Origin: Solidesulfovibrio fructosivorans JJ]
GTDB taxonomy: Bacteria; Desulfobacterota; Desulfovibrionia; Desulfovibrionales; Desulfovibrionaceae
Assembly: GCF_000179555.1 (NCBI RefSeq)
Contig: NZ_AECZ01000007.1
Coordinates: forward strand, 117,799-181,798
Length of the DNA: 64,000 nucleotides
Direction: 5' to 3'
Both the position numbers and the translations under genes were made by a program. Every line of letters begins with the position of its first letter. Position 1 is the first letter of the stretch. This document shows positions 8,450-16,491 of the stretch, one piece after another. Under the pieces are notes generated by a model. It worked only from the letters and a program-made list of their open reading frames with translations, was not told where the DNA came from and did not search any database.

Positions 8450-9871
8450 TTACTGACGTGTCGGGATGCTGTGGATGCGCAGGTAGCGGTAGAGGCTTTG
8501 CTTGCCGAGGTCGGACATCTCGCAGGCCTTGTGGATATCGCCGCCGGCCTGCTGCATGAGCGCCTTGAAATAGCGGAACTCGGTTTCCTTCTTGTAGTTG
8601 TCGAAGGGCGTGATGGTCATCTCCGCCGGGGCGGAGGCGGCTTGCTCGACCGAGGGCGCGAGTTCCGCTTCCAGTCCGCTTGCCGCTTCCTGGCGCTTGC
8701 CGCTCATGATGCGGATGCGCACTTCGGGCGGCAGGTGCTTGGGGTAGAGCGTCGGTTCGAACTGGGCGCGCACGATGATGTTTTCCATGAGGTTGACCAG
8801 CTCGCGCACGTTGCCCGGCCAGTCGTATTCCGTGAGGCTGTCGAGGAATTCCGGGGAAAAGCCTTTGAGCGGCACTTTGTACTTTTTGCAAAAGGCGTTC
8901 ATGTAATAGATGGCCAGTTCCCGGATATCCTCGCCGCGCTGGCGAAGCGGCGGGATGTGGATGTGCATGGTGCGCAGGCGAAAGAGCAGGTCGTTTCGGA
9001 AATCGCCGGCGTCGACCATGGCTTCCAGGTCCTTGTTGGTGGCGGCCACGAGCCGGAAATCGCTCGTTTCCTCCTCCTTGGCCCCGACCGGGCGGAAGCG
9101 GCGTTCCTGGAGCACGCGCAAGAACGCCTTTTGCTGGGCAAAAGGGAGTTCGCCCACCTCGTCGAGAAAGAGCGTGCCCTTGTCGGCCTGCTTGATGAGC
9201 CCTTCCTGCTTTTTCTCCGCGCCGGTAAACGCGCCCTTGGCATGGCCGAACAGCACGGATTCGATGAGCGTTTCCGTGAGGCTTGAGCAGTCGACCACCA
9301 CGAAGGGCCCCTCGGCCCGTTCGCTGTTGTCGTGGATGGCCCGGGCGAAAAGTTCCTTGCCGGTGCCGGTCTCGCCGGTGATGAGCGTGTTGGCGTCGGC
9401 GTTGGCGGCCTGGGCCACGAGGTCCAGGCAGGCGGCCACGCGCTGGCTGTTGCCGATGATGCCGTCGCGCTTGAGGGCCACGGTGGGGGGGCGATGGGCG
9501 AATTTTTCCTTGCGGTATTGCAGGGCGCGGATCAGCGGCAGGGTCATGGACTCGGCCGTGGCCGGCTTTTCGATATAGTCCCAGGCCCCGTTTTTGATCG
9601 CCAGTTCCGCGCCGTTGGGGTAGCTGGCCCCGGTGAAGATGATGACTTCCGGCGCCTTGTCGCGGTCGGTGATCTTGGGAATGGACAACAGGCCGTTGCC
9701 GTCGGGCAAGTCCACGTCGAGGTAGACCACGTCGTAAGGCTGCGCGTCCAGGGCCTCGAGTCCCTTGGTCAGGCTGGGTTTGGCCGTGACCTCGTAGCCC
9801 ATGCTTTCGATGACCAGCTTGCACACTTCCCGAATATGGGCGTCGTCGTCGATGACCAAAATCTTCGCCAT
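8450..9871 (-). CDS. sigma-54-dependent response regulator (NtrC family)
   Basis: A 473-residue activator in three parts. The receiver (1-120) has acidic DDD near residue 8, phospho-acceptor Asp in VVYLDVDLPD and Lys in YIEKP. The AAA+ domain (about 145-385) has Walker A GETGTGKE, sigma-54 contact loop GAFTGA and Walker B LFLDEVGEL. A C-terminal Fis-type helix-turn-helix ends in SLYRYLRIHSIP. It would activate RpoN promoters when phosphorylated. The start ATG 9871 follows GGGAGG. No cognate kinase is adjacent, so target and signal cannot be deduced. Confidence 0.93.
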   Translation of the reverse strand: MAKILVIDDDAHIREVCKLVIESMGYEVTAKPSLTKGLEALDAQPYDVVYLDVDLPDGNGLLSIPKITDRDKAPEVIIFTGASYPNGAELAIKNGAWDYIEKPATAESMTLPLIRALQYRKEKFAHRPPTVALKRDGIIGNSQRVAACLDLVAQAANADANTLITGETGTGKELFARAIHDNSERAEGPFVVVDCSSLTETLIESVLFGHAKGAFTGAEKKQEGLIKQADKGTLFLDEVGELPFAQQKAFLRVLQERRFRPVGAKEEETSDFRLVAATNKDLEAMVDAGDFRNDLLFRLRTMHIHIPPLRQRGEDIRELAIYYMNAFCKKYKVPLKGFSPEFLDSLTEYDWPGNVRELVNLMENIIVRAQFEPTLYPKHLPPEVRIRIMSGKRQEAASGLEAELAPSVEQAASAPAEMTITPFDNYKKETEFRYFKALMQQAGGDIHKACEMSDLGKQSLYRYLRIHSIPTRQ

Positions 9872-10008
9872 GCCACCTCCCCGTGATACTGGCGTCCATT
9901 TATGTAAGGCGAACCGGGCTGTTTGTCGAGGCGGCGTCCGGCGCGGTTTCCGTGTCGTTTGACGGCGCGCTTCCGGCTTCGTAGAGTCGTCGCGAAAAGG
10001 AGGCGGCC

Positions 10009-10470
10009 ATGGCCGACGCACAGCCCCCCGTTCGCAAGCGGCCCATCCTGGTATGGGTCATTTTCCTCTTTTATCTGATCAGCTCGATCCAGGTGATCAT
10101 GGGACTCTTTTTCGTCGCGGCCGGCGGCGTGAACATGACGCCGGAGCAGCAGGCGTTTCTGGCCAAGTTTTCGGTGTGGGACCGGGTGATCGGCTACATC
10201 AACGCGGCGCTGACGCTGGTCGGGGTGACGCTTTTGCTGGGCCTGCGCAAGCAGGCGGTCAACGTGCTGGCCGTGGCTTTTGCGCTGAACCTCTTTTCCA
10301 CGGCCGTGGTCTGGTTCAAGGCCGACCCGGCGGCGGTGACGGCCCCGGCGGCGCTTGCCGCCCAGGCTTTCAGCATCGTGCTGTTCGGCGCGGTGGTCTA
10401 TTACGCCTGGCGGCTTGGCAAGCGGGGGCTGCTTCAGGATGCGCCGAGGGCGCGGCGGCCGCGTACATAA
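10009..10470 (+). CDS. small four-helix membrane protein of unknown function
   Basis: A 153-residue inner-membrane protein with four hydrophobic segments, at about residues 12-42, 62-82, 88-108 and 115-137. The cytoplasmic ends are basic, the C-terminus being RARRPRT. I do not recognise the family. ATG 10009 has an AAGGAGG Shine-Dalgarno. It is divergent from the sigma-54 regulator (137 bp between starts), and its 3' end overlaps the convergent bioC by 37 nt. Confidence 0.8.
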   Translation: MADAQPPVRKRPILVWVIFLFYLISSIQVIMGLFFVAAGGVNMTPEQQAFLAKFSVWDRVIGYINAALTLVGVTLLLGLRKQAVNVLAVAFALNLFSTAVVWFKADPAAVTAPAALAAQAFSIVLFGAVVYYAWRLGKRGLLQDAPRARRPRT

Positions 10471-11198
10471 AGCGTCGCGTAGGTCGCCCGGATACCCGCA
10501 TCCCCGCCGAAACGGTTTTCATAATACCGCACGAATTCCCGATACCGGGCCGGGCTCCCCGCCTTTGTCCCCGGCGTATGGGTGACGCCCGCGCCTTTGA
10601 GCGCCCGCAACAGTTCCCCGACACTGTCGTACGTCACCGCATGGCGCTTTTCCTCGAATTCCGCCAGTCCGCCGGTCAGGTCCGTGAAGAGCGTCTTGTA
10701 ATAAGCCGCCGGCCGCATGGGATAGACCGAGCCGAAGCCCGTGGCCCGCGACGCCTCTTCGAGTTCGCCAAGCGTCCCTTGCACATAGAGCGCGATGGCG
10801 AAACCGCCGCCGGGTCGCAACAGCCGCAGATTGGCCGCGATGGATCTGGCCGGATCGGCGTACCAGTGCATGGCCGAGGCCGAGGCCAGAAAATCGAAAG
10901 TTCCCGGCAAAAAGGGCGGGCGTTCGCCGTCGGCCGCGAGCCTCTGTGCTCCGGGCATGGCCGCGTGGGTCAGCATGCCGGGGGAGATGTCCAGGGCCGC
11001 GTAGGCCGCCCCGGGAGCCAGGCGCGGGGTGAGGTTTCGCGTAAGCAGGCCGCTTCCGGCTCCGATCTCCAGCACGCGCCCGGAAAGGACCGGCGGACAG
11101 AGCGCCGCCAGCCGCGCGGCCACCAGCCGCTGGACCCGGGCGGCGGCCTCATATGTGGCCCCGGCCCGGTCGAAATGCCCGCGAATCTGCGCCGTCAT
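10434..11198 (-). CDS. bioC: malonyl-[ACP] O-methyltransferase BioC
   Basis: BioC methylates malonyl-ACP so that fatty-acid synthesis can build the pimeloyl chain of biotin. The 254-residue protein is a class I SAM methyltransferase with motif I VLEIGAGSGLLT, the acidic AALDISPGML, and LRPGGGFAIALY. The N-terminal FDRAGATYEAAARVQ matches BioC (F-x-x-A-A-x-x-Y). Its start overlaps the stop of the upstream hydrolase by 4 nt (ATGA), so the two are coupled in the bioF-hydrolase-bioC operon. Confidence 0.9.
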   Translation of the reverse strand: MTAQIRGHFDRAGATYEAAARVQRLVAARLAALCPPVLSGRVLEIGAGSGLLTRNLTPRLAPGAAYAALDISPGMLTHAAMPGAQRLAADGERPPFLPGTFDFLASASAMHWYADPARSIAANLRLLRPGGGFAIALYVQGTLGELEEASRATGFGSVYPMRPAAYYKTLFTDLTGGLAEFEEKRHAVTYDSVGELLRALKGAGVTHTPGTKAGSPARYREFVRYYENRFGGDAGIRATYATLYVRGRRALGAS

Positions 11199-11797
11199 CG
11201 GGAAAGCGCGGTGCCGAGCACCGCCGGATCGGGGTAGTGTCCGCCGGAAAATTCCCGGAAGTTCGCGCCCTCGAGCAGGGCCAGGGCTTGCCGTACGGCC
11301 GGGCGTCGCACGATGCGGTCCGCGTCGCCGTGAAAGACCGTGACGTTGCCGGCCGCAACCGGCCCGGACGTGGCCTCGGAGCGAAGCAGGTAATCGAGCC
11401 CGACAGCGAGGGGGGAAGCCCAGTCGGGATTCCAGACCGGTTCGCCCGGCACGCCGCAGTTTTTCCAGAACGACCGTACCGTGGCCTCGGCATCGGCGGC
11501 CATGCCGGCGGCCATGGCCCTGGTGATGCGTCCGGGCAGGCTGTCGCCGAAGCGGGCAAAGGGCGCGAACAGCACCACCCGCTCAAAGCGGGGCAAAAGC
11601 GTTGCCGCGTGCTTCACGATCATGTGCGCGCCCGTGGACCAGCCGGCCAGCACCGTACCGCCGCTTTGGGCGAGTGCGGCCACAAGGGTTTCCTCGTCCC
11701 CGTCGCAAAACGGGGCGCGAAAGGTCCATCCGCTCGGAAAGCCGGGGAAGAGCGTTTCAGGTCCGGCCCAGCCGGAGAGAAAAAAACGGCCGTTCAT
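11195..11797 (-). CDS. alpha/beta hydrolase, probable pimeloyl-ACP methyl ester esterase (BioH/BioG-like role)
   Basis: A 200-residue compact hydrolase. The nucleophile elbow is GWSTGAHM near residue 53. The likely acid is in HGDADRIV and the likely base is in GGHYPDP. It overlaps bioF and bioC by 4 nt at each end, so it is co-translated with both. Biotin synthesis through BioC needs an esterase that removes the methyl group from pimeloyl-ACP methyl ester. Several non-homologous or distant enzymes (BioH, BioG, BioK, BioJ, BioV) do this in different bacteria. The role is inferred from position and triad, and the subclass is unclear. Confidence 0.75.
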   Translation of the reverse strand: MNGRFFLSGWAGPETLFPGFPSGWTFRAPFCDGDEETLVAALAQSGGTVLAGWSTGAHMIVKHAATLLPRFERVVLFAPFARFGDSLPGRITRAMAAGMAADAEATVRSFWKNCGVPGEPVWNPDWASPLAVGLDYLLRSEATSGPVAAGNVTVFHGDADRIVRRPAVRQALALLEGANFREFSGGHYPDPAVLGTALSR

Positions 11798-12972
11798 GGA
11801 AAAAACGAGACGCGGAGCCTGGAAAAGCCGAGCCGGATGCGTTTTAAGTCATCGCGCGTGAGGTCGGCGCGTAGCGACAGGCGAAGGCGGGCCGTGCCGT
11901 TGGGAACGGTCGGCGGGCGTACCGCCGCCACGAGCAGCCCCTCGGCCATAAGGAGCGCCTGGGCGTGCAAGGCCACCCGGTTGCGGCCGCAAGCCACGGG
12001 AATGATCTGGGTGGTGGAGCCCATGGTGTCGAATCCCAGGCCGCCCAAGTGGTCGCGGATCTCCTTGGCCATGCGCATCAGCCGCGCCCCGTCGCCGGGG
12101 TTGGACTTGATGTGCCGCAGCGCCGCCAGGGACGCGCCCAGGACCGCCGGCGGCAGGGCGGTGGAAAATATGAACGCGCGGCCCCGGTTGCGCAAAAGCT
12201 CGATGGTCTCCACCCGGGCGGCGATAAAGCCGCCTTGGGACCCGAGCGCCTTGCTCAAGGTGCCCACATGGACGTCCACGTCGTCGGAGAGCCCGAGCGC
12301 GGCGGAAAGGCCCCGGCCCCGGCCGATCACCCCGGTGGCGTGGGCCTCGTCCACGACCACCAGCGCCCCGTGGGCTTTGCCAAGCTCGACGATCCGCGCT
12401 AAGGGAGCCACGTCGCCGTCCATGCTGAAGACCGTGTCCGTGACGATGATCTTCTTGTCGACCTGCCTTTCCCGCTCGAGCAGCTTTTCCAGATGCTCCA
12501 TGTCCAGATGGCGGTAGCGCACGAGCCGGGCGCCGGACAGGCGTATGCCGTCGATGATGCTCGCGTGGTTGAGGCGGTCGGAGAAGACCACGGTGTGCCG
12601 GTCGGCCAGGGCGGAAAAAACGGTCAGATTGGCGGCGTAGCCGCTGCCGGTCACCAGCGCGGCTTCCTGATATTTGAACGTGGCCAGTTCCGCTTCCAGG
12701 GTTTCGGCCAGGGCGAAGTTGCCCGTGACCAGCCGCGAAGCCCCGGAGGAACAGCCATGGCGCGTGAGCGCCTTGACCGACGCCTCGATGAGGTCCGGAT
12801 GCGCGGACAGGCCGAGGTAGTTGTTGGAGGCGAGATTGAGGAGCCGCGTGCCGGAATAGAGGATTTCCCGGGCCGCGCCGTCATCGATCGGCGGGATGGT
12901 CCGGAAGCTGTCCGAGTTGCGAAGCTTGGCCGCCTCGGGCACGATATGTTTGCCGAAAAAGGAAGTGCTCAT
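11794..12972 (-). CDS. bioF: 8-amino-7-oxononanoate synthase BioF
   Basis: A PLP enzyme condensing pimeloyl thioester with alanine. The 392-residue protein has NNYLGLSAHP, GSGYAANL, the DEAHATGVIG cofactor segment and the Schiff-base lysine in VGTLSKALGSQGG. The start is taken as ATG 12972 (MSTSFFGKH). Alternatives are ATG 12999 and GTG 13020. The chosen ATG and the bioA ATG share one CATG palindrome at 12970-12973, so the divergent coding regions abut head to head. First gene of the minus-strand bioF-hydrolase-bioC operon. Confidence 0.92.
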   Translation of the reverse strand: MSTSFFGKHIVPEAAKLRNSDSFRTIPPIDDGAAREILYSGTRLLNLASNNYLGLSAHPDLIEASVKALTRHGCSSGASRLVTGNFALAETLEAELATFKYQEAALVTGSGYAANLTVFSALADRHTVVFSDRLNHASIIDGIRLSGARLVRYRHLDMEHLEKLLERERQVDKKIIVTDTVFSMDGDVAPLARIVELGKAHGALVVVDEAHATGVIGRGRGLSAALGLSDDVDVHVGTLSKALGSQGGFIAARVETIELLRNRGRAFIFSTALPPAVLGASLAALRHIKSNPGDGARLMRMAKEIRDHLGGLGFDTMGSTTQIIPVACGRNRVALHAQALLMAEGLLVAAVRPPTVPNGTARLRLSLRADLTRDDLKRIRLGFSRLRVSFFP

Positions 12973-14314
12973 GCCATTTGGTTCCGGGAAACAGGCCATG
13001 CCGATCTGGCATCCCTGCACCCAAATGAAGGATCACGAAAGTTATCCTCCCGTCTTTATGGATCGGGGTCAAGGGATTTACCTCTACGACCGTGAGGGAA
13101 ACGCCTATATCGACGCCATTTCCTCGTGGTGGGTGAACCTCTTCGGCCATGCCAACCCGCGTATCGTCCGGGCCGTGACCGAACAGCTTACCCGCCTGGA
13201 ACACGTCATTTTCGCCGATGTCACCCATGCCCCGGCCGAGGAATTGGCCGCCCGTCTGCTGGCCATCGCCACCGAAGGTTTGACCCGGGTTTTTTTTGCG
13301 GACAACGGATCGTGCGCGGTGGAGGCGGCGCTCAAAATGAGCCATGCCTCTTGGCGCAACCTGGGCCATCCCGAAAAATGCCGGTTCCTTTTCCTCGCCA
13401 ACGGTTACCACGGCGAGACGTCCGGGGCGCTCGGGGTCTGCGGCGACAGGCTGTATGCCGCGCCCTTTGCGCCGCTTTTCGTGGAGCAGATCGAGGTGTC
13501 CGGCCCGGATTGCTTCAACTGTCCCTACGGCCGCGTCCGCGAAGGCTGCGACGCGCCGTGCTTTGGCGCCATGCAGGAGGCCATCGACGCCCACAAGGAC
13601 GTGCTTTCCGGCGTCATCGTCGAGCCGTTGGTCCAGTGCGCCGGCAATTTCCGCATGTACCCGCCGGCCTACCTGGCCAAGCTGCGCCAGGCCACGACCG
13701 AGGCCGGCATCCATTTCATCGCCGACGAGATCGCGGTGGGATTCGGCCGCACGGGCACCATGTTCGCCTGCGAGCAGGCGGGCGTGTCGCCGGATTTCAT
13801 GTGCCTGTCCAAAGGCATCACCAGCGGCACGCTGCCCCTGTCCGTGGTGCTGACCACCGACGCGGTCTTTGACGCCTTTTACCACGATTACGTGGAGGAC
13901 AAGGCGTTTTTGCACTCCCACAGCTACACCGGCAATCCGCTGGCCTGCGCGGCGGCCTGCGCCACGCTTCGCATCTTCGAGGAGGACGACGTCATCGCGG
14001 CCAACCGGGCCAAGATCGACTACCTTCACACGGCGGTGCGTGAGCGCTTCGCCGGCTACCGGCACACGGTGGACATCCGCTCCACGGGTTGGATCACGGC
14101 GGTGGAGCTCTATGCCGATCCCGAACGCAGGATTCCCTTCGACTGGAAGGCGCGCACGGGCTTTCGCATCTACCAGGAGGCGAAAAAGCGGGGGGCCTGG
14201 CTGCGAAACCTGTGCGACATCGTCTACTTCATGCCGCCCTACGTCATTACCCTTGAGGAGATCGACAAACTGGCCGACATCGCCCTCGATTCGGTCAAGG
14301 CGGTTTTGGGATGA
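12971..14314 (+). CDS. bioA: adenosylmethionine-8-amino-7-oxononanoate aminotransferase BioA
   Basis: Transfers an amino group, normally from SAM, to the BioF product to give 7,8-diaminopelargonate. The 447-residue class III aminotransferase shows WHPCTQMKDHE at the N-terminus, DAISSWWVN (a BioA hallmark), NGSCAVEAALKM, DEIAVGFGRTG and the PLP lysine in CLSKGITSG. ATG 12971 has an AAGGAAG Shine-Dalgarno 5-6 nt upstream. It is divergent from bioF and overlaps bioD by 4 nt. Confidence 0.96.
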   Translation: MPFGSGKQAMPIWHPCTQMKDHESYPPVFMDRGQGIYLYDREGNAYIDAISSWWVNLFGHANPRIVRAVTEQLTRLEHVIFADVTHAPAEELAARLLAIATEGLTRVFFADNGSCAVEAALKMSHASWRNLGHPEKCRFLFLANGYHGETSGALGVCGDRLYAAPFAPLFVEQIEVSGPDCFNCPYGRVREGCDAPCFGAMQEAIDAHKDVLSGVIVEPLVQCAGNFRMYPPAYLAKLRQATTEAGIHFIADEIAVGFGRTGTMFACEQAGVSPDFMCLSKGITSGTLPLSVVLTTDAVFDAFYHDYVEDKAFLHSHSYTGNPLACAAACATLRIFEEDDVIAANRAKIDYLHTAVRERFAGYRHTVDIRSTGWITAVELYADPERRIPFDWKARTGFRIYQEAKKRGAWLRNLCDIVYFMPPYVITLEEIDKLADIALDSVKAVLG

Positions 14315-14952
14315 AAGGCTATCTGATCACAGGGACGGGCACGGGCATCGGCAAGTCGTTTTTCTCGGCCTTTCTCACCGAGAATCTTCTTAAGCGGGGC
14401 AGGACCGTGCGCTACGTCAAGCCCGTGGCCACGGGCTACCCCGAGGACGACGACGCGGCTTTCGTGGTCGCCCGAACCGGGCTGGCCAGGGAAGACGCCG
14501 TCACGCTCTACACGGCGGCCGAGCCGGCCTCGCCCTGTTTCGTGTTCGACCCCTTTCCCTTCGAGGAGTGCGTCTCGCGTATCCAGGCCATGCCCGACGA
14601 TCGCGACGTGCTGCTCGTGGAAACGGCCGGCGGCATCGGCGTGCCGCTTGCCACCCGGCGCTACAACTACCACTTCGGCCTGTCGCTGGGGCTTGCGGTG
14701 CTCCTTGTCGTTCCCAACCGCCTGGGCTGCCTGTCCGACTCCATCGTCTACGGCCATTTCATCCTGCGCCACAAGATGGACTTCGCTGGTATCGTCTTAA
14801 ACGACCATTTTGCTGAGTCCCCGCGTCATGCCGACCGCAATGCGGCGGAGCTTGAAAGCGAGTTTCCCGGCAAGGTGGTGGCCCGTTACGATGTCACGGG
14901 GCTTACCTTCACGGCGGTTCCCGGTCTTGACGGGGAAGCGGGAGAGGGCTAG
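14311..14952 (+). CDS. bioD: ATP-dependent dethiobiotin synthetase BioD
   Basis: Closes the ureido ring of dethiobiotin from diaminopelargonate, CO2 and ATP. The 213-residue protein begins with the P-loop GTGTGIGKS, followed by VKPVATGY and ETAGGIGVPL, as in BioD. Its ATG overlaps the bioA stop (ATGA). The last biotin enzyme, BioB, is not encoded in this window. Confidence 0.94.
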   Translation: MKGYLITGTGTGIGKSFFSAFLTENLLKRGRTVRYVKPVATGYPEDDDAAFVVARTGLAREDAVTLYTAAEPASPCFVFDPFPFEECVSRIQAMPDDRDVLLVETAGGIGVPLATRRYNYHFGLSLGLAVLLVVPNRLGCLSDSIVYGHFILRHKMDFAGIVLNDHFAESPRHADRNAAELESEFPGKVVARYDVTGLTFTAVPGLDGEAGEG

Positions 14953-15086
14953 AAAAAAGTCATGTTCACCCGCACCAACGCCACGCGCACTTTTTTTGCC
15001 GGTTCGTATTATTATTACGGCCGACGCGCTCGCGGCTTGGCGGGTGGCGCGGCCATATAGGGCCGCATCCACAACACCGCCGACAA

Positions 15087-15121
15087 GGGGCCGCGGGCAT
15101 ATCGCCCGGCGGCCCTTTTTC
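15087..15121 (+). terminator. intrinsic terminator after bioAD or leader of the ADH synthase gene
   Basis: A GC-rich stem pairs GGGCCGC-GGGC (from 15088) with GCCC-G-GCGGCCC (to 15115), with one bulged G and an ATATC loop, followed by TTTTTT. It lies 60 bp upstream of the ADH synthase start. It could therefore end the bioAD message or act as an attenuator for the next gene. Confidence 0.7.
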
Positions 15122-15180
15122 GTTGGTCGGCCGGGTTCCCCTCCGGTCCCTTGGCGACAAGACCGCCAAGGAGAACGACC

Positions 15181-15981
15181 ATGACCATCGGCAAATCCAT
15201 CCGTTTGGAGCGCATCGTCAACCGCGACACTGGCCGCACCATCATCGTGCCGCTGGACCACGGCGTATCCGTCGGCCCCATCGACGGCATCGCCGATATG
15301 CGCGAGGCTGTTACCAACATCGTGTCCGGCGGGGCCAACGCGGTGCTCATGCACAAGGGCGTGGTGCGCTGCGGCCACCGGGCGCGCGGTCGCGACGTGG
15401 GGCTCATCATCCACCTTTCGGCCAGCACCGACCTGTCGCCCTTTCCCAACGCCAAGACGCTGGTATGCACGGTGGAGGAGGCGATAAAGCTCGGGGCCGA
15501 CGCCGTGTCCGTGCATGTGAACCTCGGCGACGAAACCGAGGCGCGCATGCTCGACGACCTCGGCCGGGTGACCGAGGCCGCGGCCTCCTGGAGCGTGCCG
15601 GTTCTGGCCATGATGTATGCCCGGGGCCCCAAAATCAAAAACCAGTTCGACGCCGATGTGGTGGCGCATTGCGCCCGGGTCGGCAACGAGCTGGGGGCGG
15701 ACATCGTCAAAGTGCCCTACACCGGCGATCCGGAAAGTTTCGCCAGGGTTGTGGCCGGCTGCTGCGTGCCTGTGGTCATTGCCGGCGGGCCGAAGGTCGA
15801 CTCGCGGCGGGCGCTTTTGGAAATGATCGCGGACAGTGTGGCGGCCGGCGGAGCGGGGCTGTCGGTCGGGCGCAACGTTTTCCAGGACCCGGACCCGGCG
15901 AAGCTGCTGGCGGCGGTGACGGCCATTGTGCACAAGGGGGCCGGGGTGGATGCGGCCATGGAGTCGCTCACGCGGGAATGA
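15181..15981 (+). CDS. 2-amino-3,7-dideoxy-D-threo-hept-6-ulosonate (ADH) synthase, AroA' type
   Basis: A class I aldolase-like barrel of 266 residues. It has the family N-terminus [43 protein letters not shown], the Schiff-base region [13 protein letters not shown] and a GGPK phosphate turn. In methanogens and Desulfovibrio this enzyme starts the DAHP-independent route to dehydroquinate. Fructose-bisphosphate aldolase (FbaB/DhnA) is the main alternative. ATG 15181 follows AAGGAG. No AroB'-type dehydroquinate synthase II is adjacent. Confidence 0.85.
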   Translation: MTIGKSIRLERIVNRDTGRTIIVPLDHGVSVGPIDGIADMREAVTNIVSGGANAVLMHKGVVRCGHRARGRDVGLIIHLSASTDLSPFPNAKTLVCTVEEAIKLGADAVSVHVNLGDETEARMLDDLGRVTEAAASWSVPVLAMMYARGPKIKNQFDADVVAHCARVGNELGADIVKVPYTGDPESFARVVAGCCVPVVIAGGPKVDSRRALLEMIADSVAAGGAGLSVGRNVFQDPDPAKLLAAVTAIVHKGAGVDAAMESLTRE

Positions 15982-16038
15982 GAGAAGGGCGAGCCGCGTC
16001 GCTGTCCCGGCTTGGAGGAACCGAGGCCTCAAATGCAA

Positions 16039-16066
16039 CGAGCCCTTGCCTTCCGGCAAGGGCTCG
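16039..16066 (-). terminator. hairpin downstream of tRNA-Leu
   Basis: A perfect 12-bp stem (CGAGCCCTTGCC / GGCAAGGGCTCG) with a 4-nt loop lies 14 nt past the tRNA-Leu 3' end. No long T-tract follows on the minus strand, so it may act with processing or as a weak terminator. It could also serve the upstream ADH synthase gene. Confidence 0.6.
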
Positions 16067-16080
16067 AAAAAAAGCTTTTA

Positions 16081-16165
16081 TGGTGCGAGAGGGGGGGCTC
16101 GAACCCCCACGCCTTGCGGCGCCAGATCCTAAATCTGGTGCGTCTCCCGATTCCGCCACTCTCGC
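16081..16165 (-). tRNA. tRNA-Leu, anticodon TAG
   Basis: Minus-strand cloverleaf with acceptor stem GCGAGAG/CTCTCGC, discriminator A and encoded CCA at 16083-16081. The anticodon arm is CCAGA-TTTAGGA-TCTGG, giving anticodon TAG (codons CUA/CUG). A long variable arm (GCGCCGCAAGGCG region) and GGTTCGAGCC T-arm fit a class II leucine tRNA. Confidence 0.95.
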
Positions 16166-16491
16166 ACGGGCCAACGCGGGCAAAGTCTCTTACGCGATCA
16201 GGGCCAAGGACACAATAATCAAGGCCGGGGTGCGGTGCCGGAAGTGCGGTTGGCGGCATGATTGCCGGTCGGGCGAGGTGCACGCGGGCTGTTGCGGTGG
16301 GGATCCGGCCTTTTCGAGCATACCTTTCGATTGCGCCGCACAAAAGGTGTTTACTCAACTGGACAAACGCGCTTTGAAGCGGGCATGCTTTGAGGCATAG
16401 CGCGCATGGGCTTCGGTGTGGCAAGGAGAGTCTACAGCGGTGTAGCTTCTTTTGTTTATGCAGAGTTATGTTTAGGTATAGGTGTTGCGGC
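16166..16491. other. gene-free stretch between tRNA-Leu and the AT-rich insert
   Basis: About 326 bp without a convincing gene. The tRNA-Leu promoter must lie in its left part. Composition drops sharply from about 16430 onward, marking the edge of the AT-rich segment. I looked for a copy of the tRNA-Ser 3' end as an att site and did not see one. Confidence 0.5.
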
